From Sitta carolinensis (Eukaryota > Chordata > Aves > Passeriformes > Sittidae), in assembly GCA_032173965.1 (NCBI GenBank), contig JAVUNC010000019.1:11891234-11955233 (forward strand): a stretch of 64,000 nucleotides of DNA. Reading direction: 5' to 3'. Positions 1 through 11,800 of the stretch are shown piece by piece. Made by a program: the position numbers and the translations under genes. Under the pieces are notes generated by a model. It saw only the letters and a program-made list of their open reading frames with translations. It did no database searches and was not told the DNA's origin. Position 1 is the stretch's first letter. Each line of letters opens with the position of its first letter.

Positions 1-3000
1 TAAGCAGTCATTTTGAGTTATCAGCAGCTAATTGTAAACTGCCTGCTTTTATGGAAATGGAACTCTCATGTTTCCCAGTAAATATCACTGTGATGCTCCA
101 AGACAGCTATGAAGTGCAACTGTCTGGGAGAAAAAGTCTGATCAAATTTAATTAGACTGAAACCTGTTCCTGCCTACAAATGTCTTGATTATATGAAGTG
201 AACAAACATGCCACTTGCCAGAATTGGCTTTTGTGATAACTACTGCTGTGAGAACGTGAAAAAGAGGTGTTGGTTCCCATGCTCCTTCTCACTGAAGATT
301 GAGCTGAACAATGAGCTGTGTCTGCATCCTGCTGGTCACCCAGAGCACACCAGAGAGAAGATGATGGAGAAACCCAAGGTGCTTAAGGGAATGATATATC
401 TGTCTGCCTTGGACTACTCCCTCAAAGAATATGGACTCCAAAGGAAAGCAAGCATTACAAGGTCAACTCTAGGAGCCTAAGGTTTGGTGAGATAGATTCC
501 ACCCTCTGTCTGAACTGCCTGGTGATTAATGTAGCTTGACAACTCCTCTCAAGTGAGTGTTATGGATAAAACGTCATCACTTTGTTCAGCTCAGGGCAGT
601 GGAGGCAAACTGCCTCATCCTTCGTTTTTTAAGAAGCAAAAGCAGAAAAGAAATGCAGCACCTCCCATTACACTGTGGGAAGTGTAGTTGAGTGAATGTC
701 ATTGAACTGTCAGCCAAAGAGTGCAGGCTGCTGGGTGAGAGACCTGTATTTGCATTAAATCAAAACTCTTGGGCTAAAAATTAATGCAAGTTATAAATGA
801 AATTATAAAGAAAACCTCTTTAAATGTGAGTTTCTTTTTTAAAGTCATATTGAACAAGCACTGAGTTTACTGAGCAGAAGTACTTACAGGTTTAAGCACA
901 CCAAATGCTTTTTGCATGACAGTTAACAACTTGGATAAGCTGTGATCCAGGAGCACTGAGAGATGTCATGGTCTGGATATAAGGTGTCACTGAGCCACTT
1001 TGTTTCCCTACACTTTCCTCTGCAAGCACACCAAGTCAAGTTGGGTGGATGCTAAGGGAGGAGAAGGACAATAACTGCACCTGAGAGCGAGGGTTTAAAA
1101 GGTGATGGACAAATGGATCAGTTTCAAGGGCTTGAAGCTGCTCTCTGGGGAAAGAGGCAGTGAAGGAAAGAAGGCCTGTTTTTCCAGGCACAGAGCTTGG
1201 AGATCAAAAGAACTTGCTCACCTCTGAAGGGGACTGCTCTCCAGAGCTGCTGGAGGAGAACGTAGTTTGAAGGACTTGGGTGTTAGATGATGCTGTCACA
1301 TCCCAGTGGCCTTTAGGTTGACTGAGAGATGCTGGCTTCCCATGATCCTCATGCAGAAGCTGCCTGGTTAGAAAACTGTGTTCAGCAAATCTTTGTATTT
1401 TATCCTAAACCACTGACTTTTGCTCTAAGCAGGCAGTACTTTCTTTCAGAGAGCATTGGATATTGCTCTTCTCCAGCATTGCTTTTTTGGAAGAGGGTTT
1501 TTGGAAGGGGCTTGGAGATGTGGATGCTGTGCTCCAAGCCTGGTCGTTCCTTTTGGTGAGTTTGCACGACACCATGTAGAGCTCTCCAGGAGCTCTTCTG
1601 GCTCCCAGGAGAGACTTCAGCTCCTGCCTTTCCCTCAGGGCAGCACGCAGAGCTGCAGGCCAGAGGGCTGAGGATGGCCAGCACTTTTATGTGCAAACAG
1701 GGAGTATGAGATTTGCTGCAAGCCAGGAATTGACACGCGACTTCCAATTCTTGTGCTCCAGGTCAGCCTGGCTCATCACGTCCCATCCTAGGAAGCAGCA
1801 GCAGTGTCCACAGCCCCGTGTCCTCTCAGAGGGCAGGGCTTTCTCATCAAGACAGGGAGTTGTCACCAGCCCTCTCCCTTTGCTGCCTCACCACCTTCCC
1901 CATTTGGCAGCATTCCCCGCCTGAGCACGGCTCCTCCACGCCCTCCTTTCTTCTGTGCCCTGTGCTTGGCTCTGCTTGTGTGTTTGTTTTCTCTCTCCCA
2001 CACTGACTCTGTTTCATTCACTGCCCAGAATAATAAGAGGTTTGTTGAAAGGGTGCTGCTAAGTAATTTGTCTTTTTCATTCATTCTCTCTTTGTTAAAT
2101 GTTTGTTTTTGCTGTGCTTTGAATACAAAATTATTAATTTCATTGTAGTTTATTTCAATAGTATTTATTATTGTGGAGGCTCCTACCCAACCGCTCTTAC
2201 TGCCATAAAAATCTCATAAATGAATACTTATAATCAGTTATGATGGTATTTTAATTCCCATTTCAAGGATACATTCTGAAGGCAGAGAACATAAACACAA
2301 GGATTTCCATTAGTTCTGGTGGCTGGTGTGAAAAACCCTCAATCCAAGGTCCCAGAGTGCAGAGCCTTTGTGGTATTGCCAGGGTGCATCTCTGACAGTG
2401 CAGCCACAGCATTGATGGACATAGGTCCTGCAAACCCAGGTGCCTCTAAGCCTGGAAAAGACATGGGACACACAGAGAGTTATCACCTGGACAAATGTTG
2501 GCTTGGGCCTCCTGTATGCTCACAAGAACGTTTACTTGTGGGCAAAGAAGTTTATTTAATGGCTCCATGCATTATAATAGCAGAACACTCATGATATCTG
2601 TAAGCCACTGGAGAAAATATTAGTGGGATTTTTTTTTCAGCCAGAGAAAATCTGAAATGGAGATGTATTGGAGCAGATTATTAATATCCTCCCCATCCAA
2701 AATCTGGGAAATGGCTTTTAATGCTTCTCTTTCCTTTCCCTGTTGTTAGAACCTATGTCAAATGTTGCCTTTTTTCTGAAGTGGTTTCCCCAGAGCCTTG
2801 TGCTCCATGCCAGTTCCAGGTATTATTCAGCCTCTGTCCTATGAACATCTTACTTCTTCTGAATTTTCGAGTGGGAAGCAATAACATTTTGCACCTAGTA
2901 AAATGTAGTAATTTGTTATATTGCATGCACTCTAATCAATAAGATTAATCACTCTCAGGCTTTGTAAACAGTCAGTGGGCTTGGAGTCCAGCAGGTCCTG

Positions 3001-3060
3001 AGCTGCAGGTCAGTCACCCTCGCAGCAGCACCCTGCTTGCTGTGCTGAGCCCATTTCTCT
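1..3060 (+). other. COMMD1: COMMD1 last intron, 5' part in window
   Basis: This stretch is non-coding as far as I can see. It lies upstream of the recognisable last COMMD1 exon at 31322 and contains no exon-like conserved peptide, only short chance open frames (for example 208-480) without family resemblance. The penultimate COMMD1 exon encodes the middle of the protein and would be expected to show a long open frame. No such frame occurs anywhere in 1-31321, so the window probably starts inside the last intron. This assignment is inference from gene order. Confidence 0.6.
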
Positions 3061-3120
3061 CTTTCTTCTCTGTGGTTGCTTCATTTCTCTGCTCTTTCTT
3101 TTCCTCTGCTTTCTCTGCTA

Positions 3121-3275
3121 GTTCTGCTTCTTTCTTCTGCCTCTCTTATTTCCCTCCTGCCTTTCTCTGCTAGGTTCTGCTTTCATTTCTTCTGCCTCTC
3201 CTTATTTCCCTCCTGCCTTTCTCTGCTGGTTCTGCTTTCATTTCTTCTGCCTCTCCTCTTTTCCCTTCTGCCCCT
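3121..3275. repeat. Pyrimidine-rich tandem repeat, ~55-bp unit x3
   Basis: Three adjacent copies of a C/T-rich unit begin with GTTCTGC at 3121, 3174 and 3229. The first two copies are 53 and 55 bp and the third is diverged at its end. The wider block 3055-3350 is strongly pyrimidine-biased on the + strand. That bias explains the long leucine/serine-rich open frame through it, which I do not regard as a gene. Confidence 0.85.
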
Positions 3276-3350
3276 CAGGCTTCTGCTCTGCCTCTTTCCT
3301 CCATCTTCTTGTTCCTTGTCTTCCTCCTCACTCCCATACTTGGTTCCTTG

Positions 3351-5451
3351 TTTTGTATCAGCAGAGCAACTGGGTATTTTTCCTTTATTGGAGTTGTGCA
3401 ACACAGCAAGGGACCACAAAGTGTCCCAGGTTGAAGCTGCCCTTGAGCACATGAAGATACAGAGGCTGTCCTGGGGAAGGTTCAGGTTTGCAGGGTGTCT
3501 CCCTGTGCTGTTGCTTTACATTATCCTACTGAGCCCCAGTGCTGTGTTATGGAAACAGTGTGTGGTTCTTGCTCTGTGGCACAGCTGGTTTTTCTGGGAA
3601 GCTGTGAATAGATTGTATTTTTATGGTTGTGTGTGGTTTGGTGTTTGGATTTTTTTAAAGCAGTGTATGAAATCTTCCCTTGAAATTTTGCATGAAACTC
3701 CTTGTCTAAAATTCTGTAGATTTAGTGAACAGAGCTTTAAAAACAAGGATGGAGTACAGAAGAATTACTTGGCACCTGCATCTTGTAATATATTGGAAAC
3801 AATGAGCTTTACGTGGTACATTTGTGTGGCCAAGCTGTAAAATTTTGCTCATAGTGATGATTATGCTAAGAACCAGCTTTGCTAGCTGAGGTGCACGTGA
3901 ACACAAACAAGGCTTATTACCCTGGAGACTCGATGAGAATTGGGCAGAGGGCAGCTGGAAAGTAAGCAGCCTGCTTGCCTTCCAAGTGAGCTGTGGTTGC
4001 AGTGGGGACATGCACCCCTCTGTCAGTGAGAATTGTCCCTCAGTCTGTGGCAATGGAGCCTCGTGCTGGTGACAGGACACGTGGCTGCAGGAGGACTCTG
4101 CTCCTTCTTCCTGCTGGTTTTTCCCTTTGGAGCAGTGATTTGTGTGGCAATCCCAGCTTCAAACAGGATGCTGACAAGGGGTTTAATGGATTTACAGAGA
4201 GAATCGATTGTGCACGCACTGGATGAAGTCTTCAGATGCCTCATTGAACATCAGCAAACCAAAGGGTCATTATCCCTTCCCCTCTCCCCCCCTTACCTCA
4301 TCTGACATCTGTTTGTAGCCTGCACTAATCTCCCTCTTTAGACCTTTATTGTGAGTTGGCCTTACTTGAAAACAGATTTTGAGACCCGAATATGAACAAA
4401 TGGGTCCGTTGCACATGGAAATAAGTGTTTTTTTCTATTCCTCTCCTTAGTGATAAATGTGCTTTGCAGTACGAGCATTGTTAATGCAAATGCCAGCATC
4501 CTTTTGACACTCAATGGTATTTTTGATGAAGGCAAGAGTTGGGTCAGCAAAGTGGATGGAACATAACTTTTTGTGCTGAAAACAAGAAAATAGAGATCTC
4601 TTACACTTGAAATTATGAAGATGTGTATTGTCCATGCTCCTCTTGTTTCATGCTCCTCTGTACAAGCAAACCTTTATCTCTCAGGCTTGTGTTTAGTCTT
4701 TAGACTTGGCTGGTACTAATTAGAGACAAATCAGGTGAAAAACAATGAGTCAGATGCTGAGGAAAAGATGTGGGCTTTTTTCTATTGAAGCAGCATGCTT
4801 CACATGTAGTCTGCATTTCTGGTTAAGCAAGAGGTGATTTTCATGTCCAGCCAGGCTTTTTTTTTGAGTATTAAAGTAATAGCATAAGAACCTTATCAGA
4901 AAAAAAAAGTACTTTATGATCATGGGTATGTTACACCACTAAAGAAGTTCCCATTGTGGTTCTGTGCTGTGCTCATGGGCTGAAAAACTCACACTTTACA
5001 AAGCTAATGGCACATCTTCACACCCTGATAAATTCTCATCTTCACACCCCAATAAATTCTTGGTGTATTTGGTTTCATGTGCTGCCTTCCATTTTCACAA
5101 ACAGCTGGATAAAACAAGCTGTTCTGGCTTTTTCTGCTATTCACTTTGTCTCCTCTTCCTTCTTATCTTATTTCCCCATGTGAGTCACTGCAATGTGTTC
5201 AGTACTCATGTAGCTCACCCCCTCACAAATATTCCCATTGATTTTTTTTGGAAAGTTGTGTTCAAGCACACAAGGCTGCACCTCTGCCAACTTGCTGTGT
5301 GTGGGTGTGCCAAAGCAAATTATCAATTACTGACAATGAGAGAAATCTCCAGGGTCGAGGAGGCCCTGGAGGTACCCAGAGAGTGTTTCTTCTGAGGTTT
5401 CTGCTCAGATAGAAGTCTGGTTATTTCAGTGGGTTACAGAGATGGGGTGAC
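3351..5451 (+). other. COMMD1: COMMD1 intron, no gene seen
   Basis: This is unique-looking intronic sequence of mixed composition. I see no exon, RNA gene or recognisable transposon. The only internal structure noted is a short direct duplication at 5014-5061. Confidence 0.55.
5014..5061. repeat. 24-bp tandem duplication
   Basis: Two adjacent 24-bp copies begin ATCTTCACACCC (5014-5037 and 5038-5061) and differ at three positions. This looks like a simple local duplication with no implied function. Confidence 0.85.
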
Positions 5452-5810
5452 ATCAGGCTGGCAACCTGTCACCAGTGAGGTTTCACTCTTCAGCATCTCC
5501 ATAAACACCTTGGACACAGGTCTTAGAGGGATAGTAAGGAAGTTTATTGATGGAACTAAATTGGGAGGAGCTGTTGACTTCTTTCTGAGGTATTTTCTGG
5601 AATTTTTAGGAGGAATTTTTTCACAGAAAAGGTGATTAGACATTGGAATGCCCAGGGAGGTGGTGGAGTCACTGCCTCTGGAGGTGTTTCAGGGCAGCCT
5701 GGACATGGCACTCAGTGCCACAGTCTCACTGACACCATGGTGTTGGGTCATGGCTTGGAATCAATGACCCCAGAGGTCTTTCCCAACCTAATCCATTCTG
5801 TGATTCTATA
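5452..5810 (+). mobile_element. CR1 LINE fragment, + orientation, internally deleted
   Basis: The right part (about 5590-5810) matches the 3' end typical of bird CR1 retrotransposons: a CCCAGGGAGGTGGTGGAGTC block, a 'GGAGGTGTTTCAGGGC' block, and the terminal ATTCTGTGATTCTATA. The left part (about 5452-5585) is a degraded piece of the reverse-transcriptase frame, readable as a VTS...TKLGGAVD string, where intact CR1 has an FADD catalytic motif before TKLGG. The catalytic motif is mutated here (FIDG). The sequence between these two parts of a full CR1 is missing, so the copy is 5'-truncated and internally deleted, and it is dead. Identification is from memory of CR1 consensus features, not from alignment. 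Confidence 0.88.
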
Positions 5811-8800
5811 GGTTCATCCCATATGTGATACTTATGAAGAATGGGTGCAATCCAAACCTTACAAAGATGCTTTTTTGTACTGTATTTGTGTATCTTCAAA
5901 GATATTACTTCTCCTCTAGCATTTAATTTCTAATAATTCCTATATTAAGCAAATGTTCTAAGGGGAAGGGAGGGAGTACATGCTGCTTTGAAAGCTCCGA
6001 GTTGCATGTTAATGTGAGCTGCATGACCCTGGAGTTGTTTCAGTCCCCAGGGACTCAACACAATCATCATCATAACACTTTTTTTTTTGTGCACTTGACC
6101 CCTCTTTCTATTTCCACCCAAGGAAATCAGAATCTAAAAGGGAGCTTTGGAGCCTGTCTTATTTGAAAAACCTCCAGATTTCTGTCTTGTTGTCACTCTC
6201 ATCATTGAACAGCATTGCAGTCAGGTACCATGGTGATCTTAAATACTGTCACACTGCCTGCATGTACTTGTCAAATAAATTTTTGTAAGATTTTTTTAAT
6301 TGCTTTGATTCTAAGATGCTGAAACAAGAGGCATATCTAATCCCCATTACAATGTCAATGCTGTTTACCTGAGAAGAAACTTATTTTTAATTATTTGCTT
6401 AGTGCTTATCAGTGCCTTACTCCTTTGTACTGCTGTAGCTACACAAGAGCAGCTTCTAACATGGGACTCTGCCTGTGTAAAAGTGCTGATCATTGAAATA
6501 CAATTGGAGTTCTGCTTCTGGACACAAGTTTCAAATGAACACTAGTAAGGAACTCTCTGAAAGTAGGAATACAAAACATTATTCTCCTAACTTCCCTGGC
6601 TTTTAATTTGTTCAGGAAGCAATTCTTAAGAGTCTTGTTCTGGGCTTGAAATGATTTTCTAAAACTCGGAAAATGCATTGCACACAGACCTCAAGGCCAT
6701 GGCCACAGGTGAAAGAGCAGAACCAACTCAGAATTGTGTGTATTGTGGCACCAGGGCAATGTAATTTCCCTTCCCTGTGATTCTAGAACATGGCAAAGCC
6801 TCCTGTGATTCCAGAACCATACTGGGGTCTCGGGTACAACAGCATCCTCCTCATTGGGGGTATGAGAGTACCATGACCCGGCTGATATTATCCTGCGAGG
6901 GATGGTGCTAGCAAGGGTTTGTGTTCTCTCTAACCCATCGAGGTTGGAATTCTTAGGTCTCCCTAACCTGAAGCATACCTTGTTTTCAGCAATCAAAAAA
7001 GCTTTCTTTTGAGGGGCTGTGAAGTTTGGGAAAGCCAACAAACAAGTTAATGACAACTTAAACTATATCCTGATTGTTTCTTTTTTATCTCCTAATTCAT
7101 GGCTCACATAAGGATCAAGTGGCCAGAGGCACCAGAAACTAACTTACTGGGAAACTGGGACAGGGGCTAGAAATAAATCTTTGAGTGGGAGAGCTTTCAT
7201 CTGGGAGAAATTTTACAAATATAAACATCAAAACACAGAAAATCTGGTTCTGTTATAGCTAAATAGCTTGCTGTGTTGGTTTGACAAAGGCTAATTTTCA
7301 GCATCTTTAGTAAAATGGGACTTCTGATTTTTGAGAGGGTTATTTGTTATTAATTTCAGGATCTGAGATTATTCAAAATAGTTTACTTTCTTTTCTCCTA
7401 CTTCAAAAAGAAGGCCACAGGCTCTTCCCAGGGCTGGTCCCTGCAACATCTACCTGAGGTCAAGCTTCCTGGGCAAATCCCCGGGGATTTGTGTTTGTTC
7501 AGCTAAAGCTCTGTCTTTAAGGCTGGCCTTGTTTTTTGTGAAAGAGTCCAGAGTGCGAGATAAGGCTCAAGGCGATGAATTACTGTTGTACTAATGGTTT
7601 GTGTTTCACTGAGGATGTAGCTGAAATGGGTCAATATTGCTGCCTCAAAGAGGTGTTGTTACAGCAGGAATTCTGAAAATATTGCAGGGGTTTATTTACT
7701 TCCAGGAGGACTTGAATTCCAGTTTTTCTATGTGATGCTCACCTTCCCTAGTGTAGCCTCCATACACTGGGCTGCCTGTTTTCCTGCTACACAGGGGCTT
7801 GGGATGATGTCAGAAAATGTGAATTACTGTGAACAAGTAGGATTACTCAGGGTTTAGTTTATTCTCCCTCCCACCAGCAGCTGAAGGAGAGGATTTGTTT
7901 TCCAAGTTCAGTGCCAGAACATCAGTGACATTTCTGACAGATGCTGTTCTCCTGAGACGTGGCAGTACTTCACTCTTTTTCAGCTTGGCTGGATCCACAG
8001 AGTCTCAGTCTGCAGGCAGGGTGTTTTTCCCTCTGTACTGTGGATCCTGATACACGCCTTTGGGCTATTTCGTAAGTTTGTTAATAGTGGGAACACTTTC
8101 CTGGGGCTTGTATCCAGGATGCCAGAGCTATTCTTGGAAGAGATCTTTTCCCTAGGAGGATACAAAATTAATGTGACCTGATGGGCAGTCAGAATAAAAA
8201 CAGCAAAGAGAACAACAACAAAACACAAAATTCAATCAGCTGCTTCCAAGAAGTACAAGGTGACATCTGGGAAGATTTATTCCCCACCTGATATTTGGCA
8301 GTCACAATTGTTTCTGAATGGTGTGTGTTGAGTCTTGTCTCTGTAGGTTCCTTGTGTGGTCAGTGGAGGGAGAGGCTTCTCCAGGGAGTGGCTGGGGTTG
8401 GTTCAGAGGGCAGATTCAGCCTGACAAAGACTGCCCTTAAGCACTGCAGCTAACGGGACTTGGGGTGAATACTCCTCAGTGTGGCTTAGTGCACAAATAT
8501 TTGTAAAAGCCTGTTGGTTGAGCCCGCACCTCGGAAAGCCACCTTCCAAGTTCAACTGATGCAGCAAAGAGAGTTTGTTTGTTTGTGGTACCGATGCATG
8601 TGTTTGCTGTCCATCCCCGGAGGAGAGGAGTGCTCATCATCTTTTCCTGCCCTGCCCCTTGATCCCTCCAATACCACACACACCGATGCTTTGGGTGGCA
8701 GCATTCTCCTGCCTCTTTTGGGAGGTCGAGCTACTTAATCTTTTTGCCTTCAGCGGGTAAGAAGGGCTGAAAAGAAAGGGTTTGCTGTGAAAGGGATTTT

Positions 8801-11800
8801 TAGTGAGGTATTTGTCTCCTGTTGACTCGGTGACATTGTAAAAGCTGTGCCTGTAACATTATCCTTAAGTAAAAACTGAGAGTTTGCTGATTGTTGCCCT
8901 CCAGAGCTGGAGTGGTGTCCTGTTCCCTCCTGTGTCTTTCACACTTTGACTTCTCAGTTTTTAAAACAAGAAGGAAATTCAAGGTGAGTGCAATTTTTGG
9001 TGAGGGTTGCACATTTATAGAAGTTGTTATACCAATAATGGAAAAATACCTTTATATTGATTTAAAAAGAGGGAATTTATTCCTTTAATGCTCTAAATTA
9101 AACAAAATCTTCATCCACCAACTGATCATCTGTTGCCCGCAGAAATATTTCTGTGAGGCTCCGAGTAGTTTACTAGACTTGCAACCAAAGATGTGAACAC
9201 TTCTGCAAAAACAATTAAACCTTTTTAATTCTGCTTTCCTTTCTCTTTTTTTCTCTTGCCTGAAACTGTTTTGCCTTTATTAGTCTTTAACAAGTGTATC
9301 TTTATATCTCAAAAATACGGAATAATTTATATTTAATATCGTATCAGTATTTTTGCAGTGAACACCCATTACAGTATGAAAGTTTATCATAGGGTTAATA
9401 AAATTACTTAGACATTCTATCTTACAAAACTGTAGGAAACTGTTATGTATCCAGTTGCTGACTGTGTGGTGTTTGGAGCAGGAGAGACAGGATTTGACAG
9501 AATGGCTGTGAAATTAAATCACAGGGACAGAATTAAATCCAGGTTGTTTTATCTTTTCATTGGAAGATGTCAGTGTGTTCTAAAAACCAACCATTTATCT
9601 GACGTTGAAGCATCACCTACGATGGCAACATGAATTCCTTTCCGTCTGAGCAGGAAGCAGCCAGCACTATCTATGGAGTTTTTTCACCAGGGATAAATCC
9701 ACAGGAATGCCTGCTGACCCCTGTGTCTTGAAGTCCTAGCTTAACTTAGCCTGCTTTCCCTGTTTATCCTGTGCTCTCCTTGGGTGGGGGAGTTTCATGC
9801 CAGGGAGCAGCCCTGCTGATACTCAGAATTCAGAAACTGCCTGAAAAAAAAGTACCAGGTAATACATAGGCCAAAAAGAGGGAAATTTTAGTCAAGGTTT
9901 TATTGGTAATATTTTTTAATATTCCTTTACAGGAGTATATGTTCTACTTGTAAACCAGCAAAAGAGTTGTGTGCCTTTGCTTCTTAGGAAATCGGTGAAT
10001 ATTTAATTTGAAATTACCTATCAGATAATTTATGGCTAAGGGAAAACCTCTGTATTTCATTGTGTGGCTTTCTGTGGAAGGAGCTCTCTGGCCAAATCCT
10101 GCAGTATGGCTGATACCAACTTAAAAAGGCTCCCCAAATCCTCACATTTTGATGTTATCAGCTGTCTGCGTTATCATAATATTGCATGTATTGACATGAT
10201 CAAAAAAAAAAGACAGCAGAAGACAGGGTTGAAGTGCTGTGCTGTGGCTGTTGGGTGCAGCCTGGTGAGACTGAGCAAAGTGTTTGGCTTTGGAACAGGA
10301 GAGCTCAGCCCACAGCAGCCGGATTTTAAAGTTACAGTTTTGTTTCTGTTCTTCTCAGCATGCAGAAAACTTTGTTTGTGTAGCGTTTCTGGAGAACAAG
10401 GTTAAATTCTCACAGGACAAGTTCATTGTATCTGACCTGGAAATAAAAAAATAAAGTCTTTTATGCTTATCTCTAAAGGGTACTCAAAATGAAAGTGAAA
10501 GAAAAACAGTAACGATGGAGACAGGGCACTTTCTGTCATGATATTCTGCCTTCTGTCCCCTGTGCACCTACTGTAGTTTATCATAGCATTTGCTCCTGTG
10601 TGAGTTGAGTTCCACACCAGGCTTAAACCATTTATGCATTACCTCTACAAAGTGATGTTTTGCAGGGAATGCAGGGAGGAGAAGCCCTTTTGCCTGGAGT
10701 TGTGGCAACTGGGAGTCAGAGGAGTATCTCCTCATTCTAGCAGGGAAGATGTTTCCCTACAAAATTCAGCTTCTTCCATGTTGGCTTGCTCAGTGCCTGG
10801 TGAGAAGAGTAGTGGGGAGACACCTCACAAAGAGGAAGCCACACAGCATCTCCTTTATTATCAGGGTTTCAATTTAGCACCTTCAGGCTTTTCTCCATGA
10901 AAAACAGGGCTAAAGATCAGCTGGCCTAACGCTTTATTTCTTCAGATCGCTGTGTGTGTTCATGTGGGAAGGATCAAGTCTTCTGTTGTTCTCTGGGCAC
11001 TGAATTGCTGTCCTTGTTGCAGTGCCTGATTGTAGAGTCACATCTCCCAAGAAATGTTTTTGTCTGTGAAGTGCTGGTGGCCAAGTCCTGGCGAGCAGCA
11101 CTGTGTGCCCAGCTGGGCAGCACTCGGATTGTCAGGGCTCTGCTGCTGGGCTGGGCTGGCCTCTGATGGAGGCCATTAACTATCAAGATGCTGATGCCCA
11201 ACTCTTTACAAATGGGTCCTTGAAGGTTTGGGGGCAGGGTGTGTTTTCCCAGGGACAGGGCTTGTTTTCCCAAGGCGTTGCCTGCCATCCTGTTGCACCG
11301 GAGCTCTGGCAGCCATCCATGTGGATACCCACCCACGACAGGTCCCCGGGTCAGAATGCCCTGTGGTTCCTCAACCACGGTATAGCCAGGGCACCTGAAA
11401 AACTTCAGGGACACTTTGTGACCTGAAGCCGTGCTCAGAGTATGAACCCAGCCCCTCACCCACCAGGACCCCAGGCACATTCACTGCATTCACCTTGAGG
11501 GTGGAAGGTTTACATCAGCTGCTGTTCAAATAAACGTCATTGGTTGGGATTTTGGTTTTTGGACAGTACACATCGGTTGTATGTAAAAGTGAGGCTTTTA
11601 TTGGCAATTACATGGTTGCTTTTCCCTCATAAAGTTACTTATGCACCGAAAGTCCTTTGATTTAAGTGACAGTTTATTGGGCAGACCCATGGTGCTACCT
11701 CCTCAGGTTACCCTGTGAGATGTCCATCATCCATCCCAGAGCTGCTAAGCTTCATTTTCTAAGAGGGGATTTTAATGAATTTGTGTTCTATTCTAAATGA

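Noticed and set aside
3076..3840. 254-codon plus-strand frame rich in Leu/Ser/Phe
   Set aside because: The first third is translated pyrimidine-rich tandem repeat. The rest shows no family motif and no splice context.
11103..11426. Possible retroviral RNase H-like string (LFTNGSLKV) in a + strand frame
   Set aside because: A single short motif with no neighbouring pol, gag or LTR structure. An opposite-strand frame of 168 codons covers the same bases. Not enough to call an endogenous retrovirus.
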